A stretch of DNA of 64,000 nucleotides from Hirudo medicinalis (Eukaryota > Annelida > Clitellata > Hirudinida > Hirudinidae). Under the pieces are notes generated by a model. The model saw nothing but the letters and a program-made list of their open reading frames with translations, had not been told where the DNA came from and did not search any database. Positions 26,601 through 39,105 of this stretch are shown piece after piece; the stretch's first letter is position 1, and each line of letters opens with the position of its first letter. The DNA lies in contig MPNW01000129.1 in assembly GCA_011800805.1 (NCBI GenBank), positions 38,044 through 102,043 of the forward strand, written 5' to 3'. A program made the translations under genes and the position numbers.

Positions 26601-29025
26601 ATAACTCATTATAACATTTTAAGACCCTGGCGAGGCCAAAAAATTGCCGGGCCCCTGGGCACTTGCCCACCCTGCCCTCTCCTCCGGCGACTCCATCTGA
26701 AACTTCAATCACACTTCAGTATCATCGGGAACAAGTTATTAATTTCTAAATTCTAACTCTTACTCAAGCATAGCAAACACAAAATTTCTAACTTTGAAAG
26801 CAAAATATATAAATTCCCTTTTTCTGCAAAACCACCCACAAACTTTAATGTTGCTCTGTGGGGTTCCTATTGAAGTAAATCCGCTAAAACAACCTCTGTG
26901 GATAATTGGAGCCTCAACTGCTTTTCCGGAGGCTGATTTAAATCATGACATTATGCGAATGAAGATGAATTACAACTGAAGATTTGCCAGTTACCCAAAG
27001 TGTAAATTTCGATTTCAGCCAAATAAAAAGGAAGGGTTTTCATACTAATGTAGAAGTTACTGTGCATGCTGTATGCCGACTCACAATTCACTCTCATGCC
27101 CCGAAAAAATGCTCTAGTCCTTTTGAAATATTTACCACATTCTTGGCCTTCTGGTATATAGATGTGGAAATTGCCACCCAAATGTATCTTATCTATGAAG
27201 TGAAATGAACGTTTGATGTAATTCGATTTACAATTTTAAATAAATTCTTAAAATATAAAATTCTTATAACTATGCTTTTTCCATGACATTGCATAACAAT
27301 CAATTACAACTCCCTCAATAATTGAGAACAATCAAAATAAATCAGATTAGCGTATGAATTACAATTTACATCTTTTGCTTGACATTAAAATGTCCTCAGC
27401 GTCTAAATGACAGGACTAGAAATTGAAAGACTAAAAATGTTTCACGACCACGACAATTTTGCCTAAAGTAAACATTTTCAAAAATTGTCAAAGCTAAGAA
27501 CTTCTTAGAAAATTTCGAGTCACTGAATAGCTTCTGTGATCCAGTCTTAGGTTTGGGATAAAATTGATTTATGACCATTTATCCCGTCCGCGCGGGATTT
27601 TCGGTATTTTTAACGGGATTTTTATGCGCCTTAAATTTACAAGCCAGACAAGGCATTTTTTATAAATAGGTACTGTTAAGAAAATTCTAGAAATTTTTAC
27701 AAGTTCTAACAATTTCTAGGAAGTTCTATTAATTCATAGAACATTTCTAGGATGTTCTACAATGTTCCAGAACATTCTTGAACATGATAGAATATACTTT
27801 CTAGACTTCTCTTCTGATATATAAAGCTCAACAGCAATCAGATTATCATTAGTCATTACTAGAAAGTTGAAAGTAAAATAGTAAACACGCGAAAAACTGA
27901 AAAGCAGTGAACAAGAGCAGAGGTCGGAAAGCAAGTGCTGTCTGGCAGGTCTTCTCAATGGTCAGTGAAGTTGAAGATCTGGAAGTGGAAGGGGAAGACC
28001 AATCTGGAGACTACTAATGCAAGACTTTAAAACTAAATACATGTAATGTGTCTGAACTAAGAATTTCTGACTGTAAAATGTTTTTATAAATTTGAGAAAT
28101 ACGAACCTTTGAAAGAAAAGATTTTGCCTTATTTTTAAAACTAAATACTTTGAAAATTAAAACTCTGTAAATATCTAAAAATCCTGAAAACCCCATGACC
28201 ATGAACATGACCATTTATCCCGCGGGTGGGATTTTCTCCGACTCAACCCTGCTTAGACTGGATTAAATTAGATTTTAAAATTCGCAAACAAACCATGCTC
28301 AAAATTGTCAGAAAAAAGTATTTATGTTTTGGTATTCCCAAAGTCCAAACCATCTTTGAAAATGCCATTGCGTTCTTCACCCGAGAAAAATATGGAAATT
28401 TATTTTCGAAAAAAAAAGAATATAATAATAAATAAATAAAAATATGTGCACAAATGGGCATTTTTATTGAAAGGAAATATGTAACTAATTTTCTTAGTTA
28501 TTCCAGCCATACAAAGATAAGAGCCCATCCAGAATAAGCAGAATAAGAATAATTTTTATTGGGAAAATTATTTTTCTTGAACATTTTGCTCATAGTAATA
28601 AATTACTTTCTCAAGTCCAAAAGTTTAATTCAATAAAACCACTGAAGTAACAACGTTTGAAAATTATTTCAATGTGAAAACAACATCAAAAAATACTTTC
28701 TTCAATGGATTCTCCTCCAAATATGATCACATAATGCACGAAATAACTCAAAATGAATTGTAATGAAATATGTGCTTCTTGGCAGGTATTTCCGAGGGTC
28801 TCGGCCACTTGATACAAATTGTTATCAAAATTCTGACTGGAAGAATAATCTGAGTTACAAATTATTAAGCCAGCTTTCCCAGCTATATTGACCGCTTTCG
28901 AAATCCCAGCTGTTTCTGGAAATAGAAAAGACACAAATTTAACGAACAGGTACTTCAAATAATTCACTTGCTATTTCTTTCATTAAACCTTTTATTAAAG
29001 ACAACAGGACGATAACAAGCATCAT
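20543..29025 (-). CDS. Gene F: lectin-like / WSC / EGF single-pass membrane protein
   Basis: Exons: 28989-29025 (signal MMLVIVLLSLIK), 28697-28915 and 26995-27192 (F5/8C-like, ends EIEIYTLG), 26792-26932 and 23427-23556 (WSC1), 23142-23269 and 22521-22652 (WSC2), 22267-22401 (six-Cys module), 21798-21953 (EGF), 21599-21721 (cbEGF), 21249-21395 (EGF), 21037-21159 (cbEGF) and 20625-20724 (membrane helix YFFLLLLLLAPILAAFL). The last exon is uncertain: 20543-20558 would give only CYRIL. EGF exons 21798-21953 and 21599-21721 seem to use GC donors. The first lectin half is the most divergent in the array. The introns are swollen by a heat-shock-element-bearing repeat (intron 2) and by an inverted-repeat element plus a LINE fragment (WSC1 intron, 3.2 kb). 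The reading frame looks intact despite this. Confidence 0.75.
23309..23634. repeat. ATT and AT microsatellites
   Basis: An ATT run at 23309-23346 and a TA run at 23598-23634 flank the second WSC1 exon of gene F. Confidence 0.9.
23926..24365. mobile_element. Small inverted-repeat DNA element (MITE-like), 440 bp
   Basis: Left end GCCATCCATTTATGACGTCC and right end (reverse complement) GCTATCCATACATGACGTCC match at 22 of 25 positions, continuing into ACACG. Inside, GGACGTCCACAAA recurs near both ends. No transposase is visible and I found no clear target-site duplication. It lies in the WSC1 intron of gene F, just before the LINE fragment. Confidence 0.7.
24520..26040 (+). mobile_element. LINE 3' half: RT thumb, RNase H and zinc motif (decayed)
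   Basis: Across several frames the following can be read in order: NGFKTSASKSQAVLFT, TFLGIILDARLNW (RT finger-thumb region), RRLN-type helices, then an RNase H domain (CYKDASKTLDDRTGIGIF in place of YTDGSK, later TLAWVPAHIGILVNEKVDTLAK) and a C-terminal CEVCTQEVETVFHFIMEC zinc-like motif. This order (RT, RNase H, C-terminal Cys/His) fits I/Jockey-group LINEs with RNase H. Several frameshifts and stops make it inactive. It is antisense to gene F, inside its WSC1 intron. Confidence 0.88.
27571..28222 (+). mobile_element. Repeat-flanked segment with heat-shock promoter
   Basis: ATGACCATTTATCCCG occurs as a direct repeat at 27571-27586 and 28207-28222, each followed by CGGG/GGGATTTTC palindromic sequence of the kind found at hAT-like element ends. 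Between them lie a heat-shock-element array, a TATA box and a 20-codon ORF (27958-28017) encoding the acidic MVSEVEDLEVEGEDQSGDY. No transposase is visible. I read it as a non-autonomous transposon or captured promoter in intron 2 of gene F, plus-oriented and so antisense to it. The class is inferred. Confidence 0.5.
27754..27825 (+). promoter_or_regulatory. Heat-shock element array with TATA box
   Basis: Contiguous alternating pentamers GTTCC AGAAC ATTCT TGAAC (27764-27783) form a perfect nTTCn/nGAAn heat-shock element. Two further in-phase pentamers (27754-27763) precede it, and more TTCTAGAA-type units go back to about 27684. TATATAAA follows at 27818-27825. HSF trimers are known to bind three or more such pentamers; spacing to the TATA box is as in hsp promoters. 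Confidence 0.7.
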
Positions 29026-29050
29026 CGCTCGACACTCGACTACTAACATT

Positions 29051-29070
29051 GTTTACAAAATATGGCGTCA
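29051..29070 (-). promoter_or_regulatory. Conserved proximal block of gene F
   Basis: Minus sense TGACG (29066-29070) then TTTTGTAAAC (29051-29060), a forkhead-like core, 26 bases before the ATG. Confidence 0.5.
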
Positions 29071-29806
29071 TTGTACAAATGTTTAAGAGTTTTTAACAAG
29101 AGGTTTTCGGAAGATTATTAATAAAAATGTTTGTTCTTGTTGAAGAGAAAAATTACTGTTGCACTTGACGACTTGACTTGACGAAAACTACTAAAATATC
29201 ATTTAATAAATAATTTAGTTCCGAATGAATTGAATTAATGTAAGTGACGGGAAATAACATTCCATGATTTTATTAAAATTTAAAAACCGTTTTTACTGTT
29301 TTCACATCTAATAAGAAGAAAAACATGTTATGTAAATCACATTTCACGTTACAAATTTTAAATATCATTTTGTGGAATTGGTTTGTTCAGATTGTTTCAG
29401 AAGTAATCCATCCTAATCTGGTTATGGACTGAAGTTTATCTGTGCTAATTCCTGTTACACAAGTTATTGGAGAACTGATAATTTGGATGCTGTCTAAAAT
29501 ATGTCTAACTATAGCTCTATTTACATTCTGTATCCGTTTTAATACTGGTATATATTAAATACGTCCTGTCAAATAAATTTTATTATCAATTCAGTTTTTT
29601 TTTTTTATAAAAATTAATTTTCTCAGATTGTTTTTGAAATTGAAACTACGATGGTTGATTAATTTTTATTACCCATGAAAAAAAAGTATTTTTCATAGCA
29701 GGTATCAATAAAGTTATTTCACGGATGCAGAGGATGCTCAGAACAGCACAAAGAATTGTTGATTTGCGGCAAGCATTTTTTGAACTGCTTGCCTCTAAAT
29801 CATTCT
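29071..29806. other. Spacer between genes E and F
   Basis: AT-rich DNA of about 0.7 kb with no recognised feature beyond the promoter block of F and the 3' flank of E. Confidence 0.6.
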
Positions 29807-30856
29807 TCATTCTTGACTATTTAGTAATACGTCAGAAGCGTCGATGGTCCATCCATAACTGAAATATAATCAGTTGATAAGGAAGAAATGTATTTGAATC
29901 GATTCGACATGAACGCAGTTGTTATAATTCTAGGTATTTATTTAGTCGGAAGCTCAAATTGCTTGCAATGGAAAAGGGTGCATCGCTAATTGAAAAAATT
30001 TGTTAAAGGGTGAATAAAGTGGGATTCACGAAACAATTATTTATATTATTATTACTATTAATATTACTATTAATATAAAATATTATTACTCGTTAGCATT
30101 TTAATGTAATATTCGGTGCTTCTTTTCCTAATTCCCGGGGAAATTATTATTGTGTTTATTAACTTCCAAATGAAATTTCCAGTAGTTAACCACTACACGT
30201 TGATTTCTTTGGAAGAAATATTTTCCTTGCATTACTTTTACTTTCAAAATTGGCCAATCATTTTCCAATCTTTTTCTTTTATCATTTTGAGTTAATATCA
30301 CTTTCTGATTTTATTTCTCTATGCTTTTAACTCCAATTTTATTCAAGACTTTAAGATGCTGGGACATAGAACTCGATGTAGCGATACCTCTTTTAAGTCA
30401 ATAATAGAAGTGTTTTAGCAGTAATTTTCTATTTGTAAATTAATTCTAAAGAAAAGGTATTAAAAATTGATTACACCAACCACAACAAAATCACAAAATT
30501 TGTCATTACAAAACAAGCAACCAGGATGTTGAGGATCGATCTATATGATATGCTAGGGAACACTTCAGTCGCATTTGCTGGTAAACGATAAAGTAGTTTT
30601 CGGTTTGTAATGTCCAAATACTCAAATCCGATTGTTTAAACTTAATAATCGCCAAATTGATAACTATCAATCATCAATACACACATCTATCAAAACGATA
30701 TCAACGCGTGTAATCTAACTTTGAAATAAGCAACAACAAAGTCATTATTTACGTTCAACTATTTCATGTATCTCATTGAAATGTACATATCCTTGCAAAT
30801 TGGAGATTATATTTATTAAGAAATGTAATTTCATAATTTCGCTAAAAATGTGCAAC

Positions 30857-30891
<35 letters not shown>

Positions 30892-33800
30892 AAGTCTTAC
30901 TTATGCACACGTCTTCTGTTATTTGGAAGTAACCTCTTTTACAGTTGCACGTGAAGGATCCCATGACATTAACACAAGTGGAAGTTTTGTTATTGCACGC
31001 ATAGTAAAAGCATTCATCAATATCTATTTGAAATTTTAAAAGTAATAAGTAATTGGATAAGATACAAACAATTATATTTTGAAAGCAATGTTGCAACAAA
31101 ACATGATGAGTTTCATCACCTTCGCAGCTGTTATTTTCATTCTTCCAGTATCCATCTTTGCAAAAGCATTCATTGGAAAGGTCATTGTAATCGCATAAAG
31201 AGTTTGATTGATTAAGAAATGGGTGACTGGACAGAGGTGAATGAGAGATTTTTGTGAGTGGATGAGTGACATTTGCCAATGGATGAGTTGAGCTGTGATG
31301 GCTACCGGGTTGCATTTCATAAGGAGTTGTTTGCCCAGTTGAAGTATCAACTATTTCTATAAATTTCGGAACAAACATTGAATTAATATTTATTTAAATC
31401 AACCATGTTCTATGTTGCTGCGTCCAGTATTAACAATCGTGAGCTTTTAATTAATTGATTTTAGATTCAAGTTTGATTGACTTGATGTTTTATTCAATTG
31501 TGGGCTTTCAGAAAATAAAATATAAGATAAGTTTTGTACATTTTTAGTATTCTATTTCAATAATAAATAGGCAGCAACTTATCCTTTCAAGTGTGCATTA
31601 AATAAGATTTTATTTCTTACTTCCCATTTTCCGCACCACTACCTTCAACCATTAATATCTTCATCCCCAGCAATGGAAAATTGATAAAATCAATAAATTG
31701 ATAAGAAATGCTTAACATCAATGTATTTCTACTTTGGCATGTTAGTCCATTTAGCTGGAAACCTGTTTTACATTTGCATTTATAAGAACCTAAGGTGTTT
31801 TCGCATGTTGTGGACCTTCCAATGCATGAATCAAATATGCATTCATCAATATCTGGAAATAATTATATGATGCTACATAAATTTGATGTCATTACTAGGT
31901 ATATTTAGTCGTTATTTTTGAAAAATATATTTGACTAAATGACACTAATAAGTAATCTAACTAGTTAGTTTAATTAGTCGTGTAATGCATTGGAAAACTA
32001 ATAAACTCTGTGAATAATAAATTAATTGTGCAGTACGTAAATGTTGTTTTTCTTTGACAATCATTCACCCAAAATTTTTTTTAAAAATTACCCACGCAAA
32101 GATTACTTATCTCAACATCCCAGTAACCGTCGATGCACACACAGTCGTGTTTGCGATGAATTGAGTTGTAAAGGCACATGGTATTCATTTCATATCTGCA
32201 TAGATCCGGACTCACACAGCCAACAATTTCAAAGTCTTGCGATACTAAAGTCATTTAAAGTCGCTTTTATTTTATCGTACAATTAATTCTCTTCAATTAT
32301 TACACATATCGTCACATTCATTAATATTCAATGTGAATCTGTGGCATCAACCACAAGTAATTCCTTGAAATAAGCTCATTTGGAAGATTTGGAAGGTTAC
32401 TTCTCTCAATGCAGTGTTGACCGAAGTAATTTTCTTTACAACCACCTTTGCAAACTCCGTATTCATCCCACGATCGAGCGCAATGAAATAACTTTGAACA
32501 TGGTAATGTTGGCGGATTATTGTTGAAGCAAGCTGAATTTTTTCAGATACAAGAAGTGATGTGGATTTAATTTACGATATGTTGTCAAATTGTGATGAAT
32601 TATATTCTGTGAATCTTACTTCCGTAGACAGACCAGAGATTAGTTCCACCACAGTAACTATTGGGATCTCCAGAACATGGAGTGTTGCACAACTCAAACC
32701 TTACAAATGAGAACTTGGAATTGTCACTGATGCAGGCACAGGAATTGCCATTCTTTTAAGTAGTTCAAGTAAGGTATTTGAATTTCATAGAATTTCTTAA
32801 AGAATATATTGTAAAGAAATATGATGTTAAATTATATTTAATAAGGATTTGGCATTTAGAAGCATACTTTTAGTGTCGCGAAGTAACTGCTTTCGCATAT
32901 TTGAAGGCATTTGACGACGGTCATATCACCACTTTGTTCATCAATCGAATGACTTGCATTTACACACCCCTTGTAATGGGGCAGCTGAACTTGCACTGAA
33001 TTGTTTAAAGTTTTATAAGCAGTTTACAAATCTCCTCAAAACAGCAATAAATTTGTTTTTCAAATTTTTGAATTGTTTACAAATTATTGGATATCCTTAA
33101 AATATAAAGAAAATGATAATTATTGATCGCTCGTGTAAAGAAATTGTTCCGGCTTGAAATCATTAAAAATTTGCATTCACTAAACAGTTATCATTCATTT
33201 CAGTCTTTAAATGTAGCTAATTGAATCTTCAGTGAACATTTCTCGTGTGTTTCAAACGGAATAAATATGCCGAGACAGAGAAGTGCGAAAGAGGCCAATT
33301 CTGAATTTAAAATTGCGGCCGAACTTCTCGGTTTTCATTTGTGTGAAAGTTTGTTGAAAGAAAATGAGGATTGCCTGAAGAAATTTGAAGAAGAAAATGC
33401 AAATGTTTCAAAAGAAAAATTCAAAAACTTGACTGACGATGTCAAAGAACTAAAAATGATTATCAGGTCAACTGATAAATTGGTTGAAGCAATCAAAGAA
33501 CAGGCGAAGCAAATAGAGGAACTTCAGGAAAATCCGAAGGAAGTAAACAAAGCTTCAATCCAAAAGCTCGATGAAAACAAATTGAAAACTAACCACTGGT
33601 CTGCTTGTTTAAAAATAACGTAGACACCCTCATCTGAGACGTTGGAAAGGAGCAGGGCTCAGTGGCAGACGCAAGAACAAATTTGGGAATGAACAATGAC
33701 AGACGGAATAACATCGTAATTTACAATTTAAAAGAATATGTTACCAATTCAAAGTCTAAAGACAAAGAACTTGTATCAAGCTCCTGAAAAAATTCACAAA

Positions 33801-36551
33801 TAAAAAAAATGGTTAAAGAATTCTCTCCATTAAAGAAATATTCAATAAATATTCAGAATTGGTAAGCAAGATCAAAATGCTTCAAAAACAATTCTGTTCC
33901 GGTAAAGTTTGACAACCAAAGTACCAAGAACATGGTTCTGCAGCAGCGCAGGTTGAAAGATAGTGAAAGCATGAGTAAAGTTATCCTGAACCTTGATTTG
34001 TCCAATAAATACAGGGAGGATTGCAAGAAATTGTTTGCAGACAAATTAAAGAAGTCAACTCAGAAGGGAGGAATCAACAAGTTCGTCTTACGGATCAGGG
34101 GACATCTTAGGGCCTTCTATGCCATTGCTTGCAAAGGAAGAACAGTTAAATTAAATTTGCATAACAAAATTTTTTTTGTCCTTTGAGTGATTTTCGATCG
34201 ATTTTGATTTATGATGACTTGTGCATGTAGAGTTTCAGTTACTTAATTAAGTTCATTTCATTTTCATAGTCCCGCGGAGATCCCGAGCTGTGTCAGGAGA
34301 CTTTACATTTTTTGGATGCGGTTCTTTTTTCGGACTGATTGCTTCATTTCAAGATGATTTTGGTCGGAAAATATTAATAATAATGATAATAATAATAACA
34401 ACAATAATAACGTGGATAAATTTATATGGTCAGAAGCTACAGGACTCAAATCAGTCCCAGTAGAAGTAAATGTTCCAATTAAATGTTCCCATTGGAAATT
34501 AATATCCAACCTAAAAATACGGAATATGTTTTGTTTCCCCCACAACTGTATTCGGAAGAAATACATGGAGTGTTGCATTGTGCTTCTGGTTTCATGTCGA
34601 CCACATCAATGTCATATCCGCAGTAACATATTTCTCCCTTAATTAAACATAACAGATATCAAATACTTCTTCTCAGTTATTTTCATAGTGATATCATTTA
34701 GTTTATTATTTCAACTATGATTTTAATTCAAATTAACGTTCTGGTCTATCCAATTATCATAATTTGGTGCACCTCTCCCTGCTAAACATTATCAATTTGG
34801 CGTTACCCCTAAGCAATGCTCCCGGGTCGTCCGTCTCCCACTCTCCCTAGCTAGGCCGCTGAACAGATATTTTGAACGAGATTCTTATTGATATAATATT
34901 TCTCTTCCAATCGATTGAGAGGTCCGTCGAATAACTAGTTCTAGTGTTATTGTCAATTTGGAGTTTGTTAAATCAAACTGGTTTAAGAAAGTTAGTTTCT
35001 CACACGATATTATTAAGATTGATAATCCCAGAAAACATAAAATGTTAAGCAGGTTGGTATTGCAATAATAAGTATTACGTAAAACTTCAGAGGAAAGTAT
35101 CCGTATTACTAGACATAGACTTATCTCATTTATCTATGTTAGGCATTATTGTGATTTAAATTGCATTTATAAACCTTTGCAGCACTATAAGTAAAATATT
35201 TGTTCAAACAGTATTTTCCACACAATTGTAACTCTTTGAGAATCGTCTTCTCCTCGACTGTAAATTTATTGAAACATCCACGGTAAATCATTACTACTTC
35301 ACTAGGTTTTCCAGAAGCTAAAATGCAATAAATGAATTTTTTGTTCAGTCACTTTCATATTATTTTTCTCTCAAATTTCTCATAAAGCCATCTTTAATAA
35401 GAGTATGTTAATAATCTTATCCCACTTATCTATGTTAAATACTGCAAGTATGCAGGGGATCACCAAACAACTGCAGGACTAGAAATATTACGACATAATC
35501 ATTTTTTGTGGATCCCTTCTAAATAAATTAGCATATATAGCTGAAATTTTCAAAAATTAAGTAAATCGCCATTTGCAAGCAAATATCTCCTTTCATGTGG
35601 TTCTTGTAAATTGTGCAAATGAACATTTTTGTGGCCTAGAAATACTTTCTTTATCATTTATAATTTTAAAAGTTTGCTTTTTTTTTTATTGTGCATTGCG
35701 TGACCCGGCCGGGGGTTCGCCAGTACTGGTAATTAATAAATAATAATCGTAATAATTACAATAACATTAACATCTCCAAATAATTTTTAAATATACAATT
35801 TTAAATAAGTGTAAAAAGCACGTGTCTTACATACCCAAAGTGAGCACCTCTAATTCTGCCAGATAAAATGGTGTCTTTGTGAATTTGAGTCTAATTTTGT
35901 TGGCAGCCATTGTAGGCGATTCGCAGTTCACTCTCATTCCTTGAAAGACAACGTTCCTTTTCATTACGAATTGACCACAAGGGACCTCAGAGTCGCTGAG
36001 AGAACTGACAAAGAAGTTACTCCCGAATCTTATGATATCTGCATTTGTTGGAAATGCATGAACGAACAAATGATGATTACAATAACAATGGTGGCGATGA
36101 TGCAAAGCGTACCTTAATAATATTACTAATGATGTTATAGTAAGATTATGATCATTCATATAGCAAATTGTCATGTCAATGGTTAGAAAATCACGGAAAT
36201 TTAATTCCATAAAAAAACCGCTTATTAGGAAATGTCCACCGAACAGCACCACAGAATGAATGTAGTAGAATCCGTCGAATTCATACGACAAATACCCGTC
36301 AGGACACAGTTGCTCAATTGTACTTGCTAGTCTAAATCGATTACCATCGACTACTTCTACCGAGCTGTACTCATTAAAACAAGAAGTTAACTTTTGCTTC
36401 AAGATCACATTGACGCATGTTATTTCTGCAGAAAATTATGGGTACATTAAACAGTAAATATCATCTGAGAGATATTAAGTAGCTCAAGAGAACTATTCAT
36501 GTTTTGATGCTTTGCACCTTTTAATAGTGTCATCCAGACTATGAAACGCAT
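29807..36551 (-). CDS. Gene E: lectin-like / WSC / EGF single-pass membrane protein
   Basis: Fourteen exons: 36518-36551 (signal MRFIVWMTLLK), 36219-36425 and 35835-36038 (F5/8C-like, ends ELEVLTLG), 35175-35317 and 34511-34637 (WSC1), 32868-32995 and 32620-32752 (WSC2), 32401-32532 (six-Cys module), 32092-32244 (EGF), 31733-31852 (cbEGF), 31120-31356 (Ser/Thr/His linker then EGF), 30901-31023 (cb[20 protein letters not shown]), 30481-30577 (membrane helix SILNILVACFVMTNFVILL) and 29807-29858 (tail CYGWTIDASDVLLNSQE). Phases fit. The closest relatives differ by region: lectin and WSC exons resemble gene G, linker/EGF/cbEGF and membrane exons resemble gene D. A LINE ORF1-like insertion lies antisense in the intron between WSC1 and WSC2. 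Presumed cell-surface receptor. Confidence 0.82.
30856..30890. repeat. (AAT)n microsatellite
   Basis: Pure AAT run immediately 3' of the donor of the cbEGF exon of gene E. Confidence 0.95.
33267..34186 (+). mobile_element. LINE ORF1-like fragment with coiled coil
   Basis: The first ORF (33267-33623) encodes 118 residues dominated by a heptad-like Glu/Lys/Leu coiled coil (ENEDCLKKFEEENANVSKEK to QAKQIEELQE). After a frameshift come RRNNIVIYNLKE, VKFDNQSTKNMVLQQRRLKD and VILNLDLSNKYRED. This is the order of a coiled-coil plus RRM-like ORF1 of L1/CR1-type LINEs, where RRNN-I-I-x-L is a recurrent motif. It is broken by stops and not followed by an RT. It is antisense to gene E in the same homologous intron that holds the RT fragment of gene G. 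Confidence 0.65.
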
Positions 36552-36570
36552 CGTCTTTATCCGGTTGTAT

Positions 36571-36597
36571 TGTTTTTAAAACAAACAAAAAGCGTCA
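36571..36597 (-). promoter_or_regulatory. Conserved proximal block of gene E
   Basis: Minus sense TGACG (36593-36597) followed by an AT-rich TTTTAAAAACA core (36571-36581), 20 bases before the ATG. The surrounding 40 bases closely match those of gene G. Confidence 0.55.
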
Positions 36598-37507
36598 AAA
36601 CAGCCCCCTAGCAACAATGCATGCAAAAGAATTCAAATGAATTTCAGCATTTTCATTTATGTGGCTCTGGTATTTTTAGACTTAGGAGGTCTTAAAAAAG
36701 CATTGTAATAAAGCTTGGGCCATAGAACATGGTAAGTGACTAGTAAGTGAAAAAATACTGCTTGAAAATGGGATCTCAAGAAAATTCCTTCCTCAATTAG
36801 CTAATGTCAATTATATCATGTCAAATGGTTTTATAGCTTTCTTCTTGTTCATTCGTCGCACGTCTTCCTTAATATTGAACGTATTTGTTAAATATATGTT
36901 TTTATTAAGGTAATGAAAAGAGAGTTTGAAAATAGAATTGTTTGTAAAACACGGTAATTGCACGACACTAGGATAACAAAATGCAATCACTAAAGTTTCA
37001 CCTAACTTTTATTGCAAGGATAATTTAATTCGTAAAACGAAATCCTTTTCATGCAATAAATTGGTATTCTGAAGAGGTGTTAGCAAGACAATATTGCAAG
37101 AGTTTGTGTTTCACTTTTGTTTTTTTGTTTCATTTCGCAGCCAACAATTTTTAAAAAAAGCCCGAAGAAAGACATCGACATTCCTGGTAAAATCTTCCAT
37201 TGAGCCGATTGTCACATGATTGCTTGAAGACAGGTGACTCTGGTGACCCAATTTTCCTCCTTCCTAACCAAGTTGCAGCAGACAATCTTTCAATTACATA
37301 TTCTTTATAAACAGCATTTGTTAAAACAAAGAAGCTAAATAATTAAAAATTAAATTTATTGCGATGATTCATAGTATTTTTTTTTTTAATTAACAACGAA
37401 AAAACCAATTTAATCTTCAGCGGATAATGTTATCATTTGTCCTGCAGTTGCCATAGCAACAAAAATAACAAAGTATTGTTCAATGACCTGATTTATTCCT
37501 AAAGATT
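36598..37507. other. Spacer between genes D and E
   Basis: AT-rich intergenic DNA of about 0.9 kb. No gene, RNA or clear element seen. Confidence 0.6.
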
Positions 37508-37595
37508 TTAGAATGCGTCAGTTTCTTCGATATTCCATCCATAACTGAAATCAATTAACAAGGATGAAGGTGATGATGATGATGATGATGATGAT

Positions 37596-37628
<33 letters not shown>

Positions 37629-38822
37629 AATGATGATGATGATGATGACGACGACGACGACGATGATGATGATGATGAGGAGGAGGAGGAGGAAAAGGAT
37701 GATGATGATGACAGTGATTTACTATACTTCAGTATAAGCGAAACCATCCATGCATCCATCCATTAGTATTATAATGCAAGGGTCAGGGTTAGGGATATGG
37801 ATAGGGTTAGGAATAGAGACAGGAATAGGGACAGGAGGAGGGATAGGGTTAGAGCTGGGCTTGGGGTCGTGATTGCACTCCTCGGTCCATCCATCCATCC
37901 AAACATCCATCCACCATCCATCCATCCATCCATCCATCCTTCCATCCATCCATCCATCCATCCATCTATCCATCCATCCAACGTTCCCTCATCAGTCACC
38001 TTTAGTTTGTTCTCCTTCTCCAGGGTCACCTCCTTGGCTATTATTGTAGCGTTGATGAGGAAAGATATGATGATGAAGAGCGGCAAGTAAGTCCTTATGA
38101 TGTCAATGAATTCGTCAGCCTTGTAGTTGGTGTAGGGGAACATTTTGAGCTGGGTGTTGTCAAAGGGGTCGTACCTTGGATCATATAGGGGGGTGTGTCT
38201 GACCAACGCGGTGATGATGGCGTCGTCGATGTACCTCTGAAGGAACAAGAAGCCTCCCTCAGGTAGCCTGGATTGAATATGTGTGAAGTTATGAAGTAAA
38301 TAATGTTATGTTTTAGTTGTTAAATAGTTTTTATTACTGTTGCTGTTCAAATTATATTAATCATAATAATCATAATAATATTAATCACAATAATATTGAT
38401 ATTTTTGTTATAAATGTTATAAATATTGCAATAACGTTTGTATTTATCGTGTACTTTTAAAAGTAAATAATAATAATAATAATAAACATAATAATTATCT
38501 GAAAATGTCAAAGACGTCACAGCGGGATTTTGATTCGGGGAGATGAAATATATCGAAATGTCGATATTTTTTTTCATTCGTACTTCCTTGAACTTCAAAA
38601 ATCCTAAACTTTCGACCTCACTTTGAGTTGAAAATCATCATTTACAATAAAAGTTCGTGCATCGGAAACAAAAAAAAAATCTGATAAAGATTATTTATTC
38701 AGTTGAATTCGTAATTTGCAATCCATTAGAAGCTTTTTGAGATGTTTCAAATTTAAATAATAATATTAATGATGATAGTAATAATGATGACGATGATGAT
38801 GATGATGACGATGAAGATGATG

Positions 38823-38874
<52 letters not shown>

Positions 38875-38905
38875 TAACAATAACAATAATAATAATAATA
38901 ATAAC

Positions 38906-38942
<37 letters not shown>

Positions 38943-39062
38943 TGTCATGTAAATTAAGCGGTTATTCCGAATAACTTGAGACATAGTAGTGACTCATTCC
39001 TGTAATTATAGTTATCACAGATATTAATATTACCATTATTATTGTTGTTGTTATTATTATTA

Positions 39063-39105
<43 letters not shown>

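Noticed and set aside
27571..28222. Reading the flanking direct repeats as LTRs
   Set aside because: They are only 16 bases long, lack TG...CA ends, and there is no primer-binding site or polypurine tract.
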